From: Casuarius casuarius
Taxonomy: Eukaryota > Chordata > Aves > Casuariiformes > Casuariidae
NCBI GenBank assembly: GCA_003342895.1
Contig: PTFA01000271.1
Coordinates: 558,409 to 622,408, forward strand
Length of the DNA: 64,000 nucleotides
Reading direction: 5' to 3'
Shown piece after piece: positions 15,001 to 25,600 of the stretch. The position numbers were made by a program, and so were the translations under genes. Numbering within the stretch: the stretch's first letter is position 1; every line of letters starts with the position of its first letter. The notes under the pieces were generated by a model. It was not told the DNA's origin. It searched no databases and saw nothing but the letters and a program-made list of their open reading frames with translations.

Positions 15001-16895
15001 GAGAGGGTGAGTTGCTCACTTGCCCTCTCCTCTCCATTCTTCCTTCATCCTATTTTTAAAGCATCCTAAGAGACCCATACCCCTGCACCAGCATCTGCTT
15101 CCACTGCAAAGCATGAGCCAGCACATGCCTCTGTTTAGCGCTGGCTGTCCAGGCAAAGCCGAAGAGCTTGCTCTGAACCCCTTGCATGTCACTTACTGTA
15201 CGTAGGCATCCCCTCACCCTGCAGTATCCTCCACAGACAGCCTGTAAGGAGGAGGCCATCCTTCCCAAGCTGTGAGCAACACACTGAATCTTTGTGGCTA
15301 AGAGCTCCCCGTTACATGTCACATACCTGAGCGGCAGGAGGGGGCCAGGAAACATGCACGGGGGGAGATGGCGGCTGCCCTCTGCAAATCCCACCTTGCC
15401 AGTGCAGGATAGAGCAGCTGAGTGGGCAATTAGACAACTGGGTGCCCAGCAATGCTGGCTTGAAGCAATCTTCACCAGCTTACCCTCGTATGGTTAGGGG
15501 ATAGCTGGTAAGCTTGGATCCATCACCAATAGCACAATGACTCCCCAGCCACATCCAAGCAATTTGAGAGCTGCATACGAGACAGAAACCCAGAGATCAG
15601 CAAGTCCTCTGATATGGGACAAAGTCACCAGGGGCTCTTAAATGCTCCCCTCATGGTTCACAGGTATAACCCCTCTGTGTGCACATTCATGCAGCAAGCG
15701 GAAGATACTCCTTGGCACTCCAACTGTCTCCCTCCCACCAGAGCCCAGCCCAGTCTAACGCTTCAACAAGAGCCAAGGCTGGCAGGAAAGAAGGTTTTCA
15801 AAGAAAACAGACCAACCCAGCCATTTCAGACAAGAGGCTACAATAAATTGCAAGTTGGTAGAGCTCTTGGCATTTCTAGTGGAGTGCTTTGTATTTACAG
15901 CAGGGCTCCTCCCCCTCCTAGCCATGTCCTAGGGTTTTTAATTTTCAAACTGTTTTGCTGGTCCCCGACAATTCCGAAGGAGCCAAATTCTAAAGGGACC
16001 CTACGATGGAGCTGGTGGGAGGTAAAGATCTAATAGCATCTGATAGCACTGGGGTAGTGCTACAATACAGGCCTTATCAAGCCCCAGGCTGAACTCTGCT
16101 GCGGTCAGAGCACTTGTCCTGGCACAGGCCCCTACCTCCTGGGTGGGAGCAGCCTGGTGCACCATGCTCACCTCTGCAATGGCTGTATTCAGCAAAAAGG
16201 TGGAAATCAGTGAGTAAATAAACCTTTAAGAAAGGTTGACAGTTTGGACTCAAGCTCTTTACCTTATATTTAGTAACCACCCGTTTATTTTAGCATGCTC
16301 AGTTAGAAACTGAATTCGTGACATGGAAATGGCTTCGTGTCTGACCGTGTTTGAATTGCGTGCGGTTGGCATCCTCTCCTAATTGCCTTTGAAGACGTCA
16401 GTCAGTCACAGGACATTTGTCATGCTTCCTTCTTGCCTTTCATCGCACCACTGGAGGTCTGAGTTGTTCTTGGGAAGCTTCAGGCAGGCATTTTACAAAC
16501 TAAAAGCTATGCTAACAAAAAACATAGTATCCTACCCTTGCAAATAATTACACTGTTTTATTTTTCAGTATCACAGTCTCAGGAAATGAAACAGTCCAGA
16601 TTCTTTCCAAGACATTATACAGCTTTTTTTCCATCTCTCTGGCCATGAAATAATCAAATATAAATTGTTGTTTTGCTACATCTATTAAATTCAAAGAACA
16701 TAATTATTGGTAGAGGAAGATAAGCTCTGGAAAGCAATGGTGGAACAAAGTGCCGTTTTCCCCTGCTCTTGTGTAACCAACAGAAGTGGAGCATCCGGCA
16801 GGAGGACACACTGAACACACCTCTGACTCACCGCAGAGAAAAGGACCCAGTTCAATGCTCCCAGAAAAGCACACACAGGGACAGGAGGATGCGGT
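1..16895. other. Intergenic DNA downstream of CCDC50; no supported gene
   Basis: I read both strands and found no exon series with matching phases, no recognisable protein domain and no RNA gene. The open frames (the longest about 110-140 codons, for example 11658-12011 and 15056-15475) have arbitrary composition. GC content rises around 12700-13700 and 15000-15500 without further structure. A short TTAA-repeat run lies near 10331-10346. In other vertebrates FGF12 follows CCDC50 at a distance, so a non-coding interval is expected; that is inference from gene order. Confidence 0.6.
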
Positions 16896-16914
16896 GGATA
16901 ACAAAAGACAATGG

Positions 16915-16920
16915 TTTATT
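16915..16920 (-). terminator. CCDC50: Distal poly(A) signal AATAAA of CCDC50
   Basis: The minus strand reads TTCAATAAACCATTGTC. About 40 bases downstream it has a GU/U-rich element containing TGTGTGTGCTTTTC (plus positions about 16867-16880). Signal plus downstream element is the standard mammalian/avian arrangement, and cleavage is expected near 16895. Further AATAAA copies downstream on the same strand, at 16557-16562 and 16284-16289, could be alternative or later ends. Confidence 0.72.
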
Positions 16921-18273
16921 GAACAAGATGGGGCAAGGCAATGTTCTCTTTACATTCAATGAATTCAGGAGTATGAAGCAAAACATGCTATACACACACA
17001 GATATGATACTTTGGTTAAATGTCATTCAGAAGCTCTATGCCAAACCTGGTAAAATTATAGTGAACAGTCAAAAATAAGAATAAGAAAAACAAAAAGGCT
17101 TGCATAGATGGATTATTGTCAGTGCGCAATTTGCAATTAAGGATTAGCTGTTGCAACACAGGGTAAACTTGCAACTCCGAGGAATTTAAACCATTTGACT
17201 AATTCATCATATCCTATGGCTAACACTTAGATTCAACAGGCTGAAAGTTTACCCTAAAGAGCTAAATTAGACAACTGCAGTTATTTCTCTGAGGAAGTTA
17301 ACCGTATTACAGTGCACAGATGCAGCTGGAGACACACTGTGGAGTCTACTTAGAGCGAACACTGATACAGTGAAACTTGTTTACCGTGAAGTAGAAAATA
17401 CTCATTGGTGTGTGCCAGTGTCCTCTCCTGGGAAGAGTCCAAGCTGCATGGCCTAAGCCTTGCCTTGTGCTACCCAAGGGGGAGGAGGCAGCTGATGAAA
17501 TTTCCAACCCGGAGGCTGAGGGCAGTGTGATTTCCCGACAAAAATCTGCACACTGCAGCCTGCCCTGGGCACAGCAATCCGAGTGGCACTTGCATGCAGC
17601 ACAGTGAGAGCCTGCCCAGTGGTATATTTTATGCAAGGGGCACTGCTGTGCCTCAGTGCTATCCCCTACATCTCCCAAAGCAGCCGCAAAACTAAGCATT
17701 CAGCATCTTGAGAGACTTGCCCCTCTCCTGGGGGAGGAGACAGGGCAGAGTAAACCTCAAAGTCACCCCAAACTAGAATTCCTGCTGCGGCAGCCTCCCC
17801 GGCGCAACTGCCGCAAGCAGGACGGCAAAGAGGCCAGCTCGCTCACTCGCACCTCAGTCCACGTCTGTGAGCTGTGCTTTGGTTCCTGCTGCATCCGCAC
17901 ACCACCTTGCAGCATCAGCGTGCTGTGAGGACCAGCAGGACGGATCTGCTTTGCATGGCAGATACCCAGGGGAATATTCTGTGTAAGAAGCGCTGTGTTT
18001 TACAGCCTGGCTGCACTGGATTACAAGAGTGTAAACTAAGCAGGGGATTCTCACACTGTTTCTAAAGTGCTCCCCTTTATATATAAATTAGCAATCCACA
18101 GTTAGTTTGCATATAGGTTAATATGAATTAAAATAAAAACCTTGATAATAAAAAATATATATAATACACACATTGATCAATAGCAATAAACTGAATTCAC
18201 ACCCTAAAAAAAGAAAATGTAACAGTGGCTGTAATTTGGCACAAAATAAAAACTTACAAAGGTCTAGCACTGC

Positions 18274-18304
18274 AAAAAAAAAAAAAAAAAAAAAAGTTTT
18301 TTTT
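18274..18304. repeat. A22-G-T8 homopolymer block in the 3' UTR
   Basis: On the plus strand 22 A are followed by G and 8 T. In the transcript this is A8-C-U22, followed by GCAG. The two arms can pair, and the U tract plus GCAG has the shape of a splice acceptor. The length is likely polymorphic or affected by sequencing. Confidence 0.85.
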
Positions 18305-18846
18305 CCCCTAACTGAGAGATGTTATTAATTCTGATTCAAATCCTGACAGGTGGAAATGCAGAGATATAAAAATACTGTACTTACAAGATCCCTTTTACAG
18401 AGTGAAGCAGATTACAGCATTTGTAACTTCTATCCCTCCTCCCCATGGGAGAAATCCAATGATAAGACAATCTAACCATTAACAAGTGATATTTTCCCTT
18501 CCCCCACTAAATTCAAAACTGTAAAGTTCTTCAAAAACCATGAGATTAACCTGCTGGATCTATCCCCATGATGACAACTGCTTCTCACTGCAGGAAGCTG
18601 TACAGTCCACATTTTAAGACAGTGTTTCACAGAAAGGTGACTCAGATCAGACTATACTGGAGACATCGAGTATCCCTGCACGTAAGGCACGATCACTCGG
18701 CTCGCCTGCCCTCTCCTCTGAGGGCTGTTGTGCTTCGGACAGAGGTGAGGAGGTGGAGGAGCGCTTGCTGGTGAGATGTGCCTACCACAGAGGTAAGGAA
18801 GTGATAAGATTTCATGGTGATGAACTTTCCACGTGGCTACTGTTGC

Positions 18847-18852
18847 TTTATT
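18847..18852 (-). terminator. Possible proximal poly(A) signal in the CCDC50 3' UTR
   Basis: The minus strand has TTAATAAAGC within the 3' UTR. A downstream GU-rich element is not obvious, so use is uncertain. A second candidate of the same kind lies at 19365-19370. Confidence 0.25.
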
Positions 18853-21800
18853 AACGTGTGCAGTAAGAAAGGGATGCAGAGTCGAAATAGCCTGGGCATA
18901 TGTCCCCAGCCTGGACTCTGACATATTGTTAAATCCAGAGCAAAACCATAGGCAAAGCTACTGAAACTTGGCAAGAGAAGACAAAACAGTAAGGTTATTT
19001 AAACATTTTTTCTGTTATGGAAAGGAAATATTGCTCTGGTTGGGTCTTTTTAAAACAACGACTTTAATGTGCCCCTTTCCAGGGGCACACATGCAAGGTG
19101 CTGATTTTGCATCTGGCCTGGGCCGCTGCATCTCCCCAACTTCAGCAAAACTGTGGCTGCTGAACCCCAAGGTGAATTGGGTCCTTGTTGATCCACAATC
19201 TTAACTCAACTCTTGTTGACTTCAGTGGGACCATGGGAGGAGCCAAAAGTGGCTGCTAAACATGCAAGCCCAGTTGCAATGTGTGCCTCAGAAAGTCTCT
19301 AGCCTGCTGACTGCATGAGGCCCGCAAGACCTATTAGGGTATAAATACAGCAACTGTTCCTCTATTTATTATATGCTTTCCTCAGTTACTGATTTTACAG
19401 TTTCTCTAGGTATAGGTGTCAGCTCCCTTCCAGCATCATCTCAGGGCCTCCTTCAGAAAGGCTACACAAAAATAAAATGGGGAGAAAAACAATTACAAGG
19501 GACAGCAAATAACAAAGGCAGGGAGTAAGAATAAAAACATAAAGGATAAGGGGCGGGGGGACATAGAGATGAGCAGCCCCCAAAACAATTAGCCTTCCCT
19601 GGAGGCATCCAAGGAAGCAGCAGATGCTCCTGGGATCCTTCCCTTGAGCTCCCTCTTCTCAGTGCCACGGGCAGCTTGGCAGGCCAAAAGAGGCTCACAA
19701 GGAGACCCTGCAGCACCACAGTCCAGGCTTTGGGATGGTCTTTAGACTTTCTCCAGTTTCCAAACAAGTCAACCAGAACACTCTCTCTCACTACCCAGTC
19801 CCAACTCCCTCCCACTGAAGTCAACAACTCAGACACTCCCGAGCATCTTTCCTGAATTAATAGGTTCTTTGGATGTCAGCAGGCTCAGGGCCTTCATGAC
19901 TTCTCTGATTAGGATAAGACAGAAGTTACAGCAGCCAGCTGCAGTGCAAGAAAACCCATGACAGTCAGCTACAGAAGCCCAGGGAGGGCCGAATTCCTAG
20001 TTGCCGATTTCTCCTTGCCTTGCACACACAGTCACCATTTTTCCCATGCACAGTGAGTACAAAGCACAACCACTTTTGGATTTGGCAGGATTTTTCCCAT
20101 CCAGTTTTCACAAGTGCACCAGATGATACAAGCAGCAGGGCCTGGGCTGGGGTATTTGTAGAAGTATCAGTACATAAATCCCCACTAGAGATCCATTTCA
20201 CAACAATAAATACAGTCTGATGGAATGCAAGGGAGGAAGAAACCCACCAAAAAACCTCCCAGCATTTTCAGCAGTAAAAATTTTGACTGTTACATGAAAT
20301 ATAAAAATAAACATTTATAAAATAAAATCATTGCAAATGAGGTTGCCACATTGGCCCAAGTTATCAAATAAAAATATACGGTCTATGTTGTTTTTTTTCC
20401 TATTCCTTTGAAACAACGTTAACACTTCTGAATGGACAGAGATGGAAAGAGAAGAGGGCACAATGCAAAGACAGTAAAATCTAGCCGCAGGCTGGGATAT
20501 TTCCTGAGAAGAAGCAGCAAGCAAGCAAGAGCCTGCAAGTCACTTAAGGGTTGATGCAGGTGAGCAGGCTCATGGTCTGGAAGCAAGGGCATGCAGCCAA
20601 TGGGATGCTGCTGATGCATAAGGTCCTATGTTGCTACATATTCGGCTAGTGCATGCCTGAAGCAAAGCTCTATCAGGGGACTAGCTAGTACTCTGCAGGT
20701 AGGGAACTGGTAGCAACATCCCAGTCGGGGCAGGAGAAGGAAGTTTTTCACTTGGGTTAAGGTGAGGCATGGGCTCTTGCTGTGGTATTAGATATGTCCT
20801 TGCAACTTATGAGAAAAACAAGTTGCCTTGTCTTCCTAGTGATTTGTTTCATAGTAGCTTTCTGATCAACAGCTAAAGTTAAAGCCTTCCAGCTGCCTTG
20901 GGGCTTGAATTGTGAATTAGTGCAAAAGAAGAGAGCCATGATCTCTTCCAATTTCCTACCAGTGCTCCAGGCCAGCATTTCCTCTCTGCAAAGCTCTGCA
21001 GAGCTGGCAGGCTCCTCTTTCCCAGGCAGAGGAGCAGGTCAGTGAGAGGGCGAGTACAGTTGTGCCTCTGCCCCCACTCATCAAAGCCGGCAGCAGAGTT
21101 ACAGCAGCCAGGGAAGAACGAAGAGCACGATGGGACTGACTTGATGCCAGGCAGTAAGGAAGCTGGGATGCAGTGGCACCACAACCAGGCTCTGCTGCTG
21201 TGAACCAGACTGCTAAAGTGAGTAACTAGCCTGTACTGGCTAACGGACTCCAAACCATTGTCCCTCTGCTCAGCTTTTCAGGTTAAAATGCACTTGGAAA
21301 AAAACAAATGTCAAAAAGAGATTAAAAAGACAAAAGATTTGGAATGAGAGGAGGCCAAGGGCAAAGTCTACCTGACTCTGTAAGAACAGAATGTTTTTCA
21401 GAGTGGAGGGAAAAAATATATATCAGTGCATGGACAAATTTGTACAGATAACTTAAACTTGCAGGCACAACCATGCCCCAGAGAGCAATCACTTCATCCA
21501 GACTGGATTCTGCCTGGGGTACTGTATGGAGCAATGTGGAGAGAAGGCAGGTAGCACAGATATTTTGTTGACTATTTGGACTCAGTGTCTCTGAGTTGCC
21601 TGTTACTGTGGGTTTTGCATTCAATGTCCAATGCCCATATGTTCCTCCTCCAGTGCTGTGTTTCCAACACATATTCAGGTTTAGACATAAGTTGCAGTGC
21701 TCAGTGCCTCAGCAACTGAGCAAGGAGCAACAGTAGTCCCTGCTTGGCCTGAATGAAATTCCTTGGCTTGCATTACGCTGAAGCTCAAAGGAGGTGACGA

Positions 21801-22636
21801 CAGAGGTCCTTTCAGGCATTTAAATCAGTGTGTGTTATTCTTCCTAATCCACAACTCACAGCTTCGTCAGCTCTCTGGAGCCCTTTAGAAGTCATACACA
21901 TATGGTCTAATTTCAGTTTAAACTGTCTTTCCTCTTAACTGTCTTACCCGATAACCTTGAGCTGAATGTCTGGTTGCATGTTCTACCCATAGAGAATTTA
22001 GGAGTGCTTACTGGAAACCCTAGAAAAAACCACAGCAGTTAAGAAAATTTGTTCTACAAGCAAATTCCTCCTCATCAGGCTCAAGCTCTAGCTTTTCCTA
22101 GTGTACGTTGTGAAGATCCTCTCTCCTTCCTGCAAGCTAATATGTCTCTCTGTTGGATTGGCTCAGCTTTCTTATCCAGCACAGAGAGAAACACATGTTC
22201 CCTCTTACAACTCTCTGCACTAAGTCATCCTAATATAGTAAGGACTTGTATTTCAGATGTTCTGCTGCATTGCCATAACCCAGCTCATATCTTGGATTTT
22301 CCTTCTAGTTGTATATGCATCTCTATTTGTCCAAGCTCCAGCCAAAGCTTAAAAATAAAAAGGAAAGCCTCAAAGGAGTTTAAAAAAATGCTTTTAAATC
22401 AGCTAGTTGATTCACACAGCTCAGTAGCGGCTAGATTGTACTGCACTGCTTAAGTGATCACATATGAGTAAGAAATTGAAACGAACAAATGTTCCATATT
22501 AATATGATGACACTTAAAGAGGAGATCCCGGGGGTGGAGGGTGGACCTCCCATTGGGTAAGGAATCAAGAAAGTTGCCTGGCAATTCCAGTAATGTTTGC
22601 TACAGAAGAGTCAGTACCAAAGCAAAGGCTAGCAGT

Positions 22637-22656
22637 TTACTGCTTCCTACGGGAAC
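22637..22656 (-). CDS. CCDC50: CCDC50 exon 12, last 6 codons and stop
   Basis: A long pyrimidine tract precedes the acceptor TTTCCAG|GT. The split codon gives G537, then S-R-R-K-Q and TAA at 22639-22637. The mammalian protein also ends with a glycine at this junction and five further residues (G-F-H-Y-K-H), so length and phase agree although the residues differ. Reading through the exon 11 donor gives no family-like sequence. Direct similarity is too short to prove the exon. Confidence 0.75.
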
Positions 22657-25600
22657 CTGGAAAGCAAAATAGAAAGAAAAAAATAAATCAGCAGGGTAGA
22701 TCCTGGTGAAGAAAATACTGCAGAAATCTTATTTGTCCTGCCCCCTTGGATGTCTGTGTGACCTTAGGATGCTGGTGATGTCAAATGCCAAAGTGGCAAC
22801 TGTACATAACGTTACTCAAACAAATGGAAGGACAGGTCAATGAGACAGGCAGACACTTGCATTCTTCCAGTGAACGTGAATGTCATGACAACCACTTTCC
22901 AGTGTCTCACTAAAGAAAATGGAAGAAACACTGGGCTTATAAACTATACAAAGTGCCATCAACTTTCCAACTTGTTTGATGAAAACAGAACACAAAAGGC
23001 TCAAACTTTAAGTTCTGTAAAATAAACTCCACATTTAAGTTACAATCAGTGGAGCTGGACAAGGTTGAACACTGGCTGTACCCTTCTTCCCCCACAGACT
23101 CTAGAGATAATTCAAACAACTAGCTTTTAGACTTCTAAAATCAGGCAAAAAAACAAAAACAAAACAAACAACCCCCACCCATGCTGCCCTGGTGCTACAC
23201 ATTTTCAGAATACAAGCCAACAAAACAGTGCTGAGATGCGTCAGGAACAAAACAAGCCTGCTCTCAGGAAAAACTTCTGTCTGGTCATCCAGCAGCCAGA
23301 CAGGTGATACCGTGAGGGTTTTCTGTCTCGTATTGAATTGCTTCATATGGTGACTCACCTGGAAACTATCACGTCATTGTCTTCATGTTATTTCTCTTTC
23401 ATTTGCTGCCTGGATTTACAGTCATTCATCATTAAGAGATCACAGAGGGCAAGCCAGAGCAGTTTGACATGGCAAACTAATTCAGTTTTTTACTCTCTCA
23501 GCCAGTAACGTGCTTAGCAAGTACAACTTGAACACCGAACAGCATCACATGCCTGTTGGGGCAATATGTTCATTCCTCCTCTCTATTAGCATCCCTCATC
23601 AAAAAGTCCTATCCTTCAGGCTGGTTATTTGAGGAACATAGCACACAATAATCCAAATGCTGGGACAACTGTGGCTCAATCCTACCTTTAGGAGAGTGCT
23701 CATGTTTGGGAAACTGGCGCGAGGGGCTAGGCTGGCTTGTGTAATAACGAGCGTGTTCAAAGTCATCAAGGTGAGGCTGTGACCTGCCAAGAACAGGAAA
23801 AAAATGTTGGGATGGGGAAACAAATGCACAAACAAAAATGCACTACACACCAAAGGCATAACAGCATGGCAAAAGCAATACCTCAGCTGCCTGCTCTGTC
23901 CCTGTTGGCTTGGTGCAAACTGGCATCTGGCCCTGGCTTTCCACCTGCAGACCAGGCTCCTCTGAGCACAGCTGGTCAGCATTTCTACAGTGAGAAATGC
24001 CCAGTATTCACTGCTTCTCATGGCCTGCTTCCATTTAATAACAGTTTTAAGTTGTCAGGAAACAAAACATTCCCATTATGAAATCTAATGCAAATCTCAG
24101 TCAAAAGGAACAAGGAACATTTCAAAGTGCTTAATATGCACCCAGTTTTAACCCAAGTGTTTGAATGAGATCCCTCTCAGTCTCCATCTGCATACCTTGC
24201 TTGTTGCCTCTTTTGTTAGCTAAACGAAAATTTCTAGGCTCATCTTAGGATTGGAAACCAAAACCACCAGGGTCACCTCCAGGATTCAGTGCCAGCAGGT
24301 CAGGACACTGAGTGATTTGGAAGAAGCACTGTACTACACCCCCTTCTCATCAGCTCTGGAAGGAGATACCCCATGAGCACAATGCATTTGCTTGCAGTGG
24401 GGTCTCCACACGCAGCAGCGGGAGCAGTGCATAGGGCTTAGCTGGGGAGTAGGGACACAAAGGAACAGTCATGCAAACTCATTGCGGTTCTTCCTTCTTG
24501 CTCAGAGATGACATTTGGTTTCACATACCCAGAAGCTCTTTAACCCTCTCAGTGCTTCTCTGCCATTTAACAAATGTCACTGAACAAGTTCATCAATCTC
24601 TGTCAGTGCTGGGCAGGGAGACTGAGATGGCCAGATGCCACAAACACAGCGAATGACGCATGTCATTGAACACCCCACAGGCTCTGTACCCTCCATATCT
24701 CTTCAGTGCTAAAACCTCCACTCTCCACCAAGCCCCTTGTGGATCAGGCTGGTCTCCCCGCAGCTAGTCCCCAGGGCTCAGCCTCTGAGCAGCCTCTTAT
24801 GTGCATTTCCTTAGTTTTACTGGCCATGTGTTTAGCTCACCGTAAAGACTTGTCGCCTTTGTGTCGCTGAGGTTCAGCCCCTTCTTTTGACTTTGAGCGC
24901 GTCGATTCGCTTGCATCATACTGACGGGAAGAAGAAGGGAGAGTGGCTCACCAACAGGCAGTCCCCATGCCTTGCAAGACACTAGCTGCTATGTCAAGGC
25001 TTCCACACACCTCTGCACAGTCCTTCTGTGCTCAGTTCACACACAACTGACTACAGCCAGATACATGCAAATGGCAGGATCTGGTCCAGTTTCCAGTATC
25101 TTAAACAGCCTTGCCAAGTGAAACTGAAGCTTTGCTCTAAATATGAGGCTGAATTGGGGGATCCATCCCTAAGCTGGGATCAAATGCAAAAAATCACTGT
25201 GTAATGACGGTACACATGGTTTAGCAGAGCACAGGTTGCACTCAGCTGTGCCCCTGCAACTGGTTCAATACAATAAGGAGGCGGGAAACATCAGAACTAT
25301 CTCCATCTGGCCCTGAGATTAACACAACACCCTCTTTAGTACCTTGACTATTGTTTCATTTGTGAGGCCTCCTGAAGCTTGACATACCTTCCAGTCTTGA
25401 TCATGCCTCTTCTTTTCAAAGGAAGACTTTTCTCGTTCCTTTTCTTTCTTGAAAGCTTTCTTCTCCTCGGCCATCAAGAGACGGGCTATTTCCTGGAAGA
25501 AAAAGTACAGAGCACATGTCAAACTCTTGTGGGTTTGAACTGCTTAAATCCTCTCCAAATACATCTTAACAGAGCATCACTGTTAGAGGCCTAAAGCATC

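Larger units (their letters stand above)
16896..22636 (-). other. CCDC50: CCDC50 3' untranslated region (about 5.7 kb)
   Basis: From the stop codon to the poly(A) signal at 16915-16920 there is no further exon signature. The transcript strand is AU-rich in several blocks, most strikingly 18060-18300. The mammalian CCDC50 mRNA also has a multi-kilobase 3' UTR. Minus-strand AATAAA hexamers at 19365-19370 and 18847-18852 could give shorter ends. The small open frames in this stretch show no protein-like composition. The exact cleavage base is estimated. Confidence 0.72.

Noticed and set aside
15056..15475. 139-codon minus-strand open frame downstream of CCDC50
   Set aside because: Cys/Ala/Leu-rich with no motif, no poly(A) or splice support; chance frame in a GC-richer patch.
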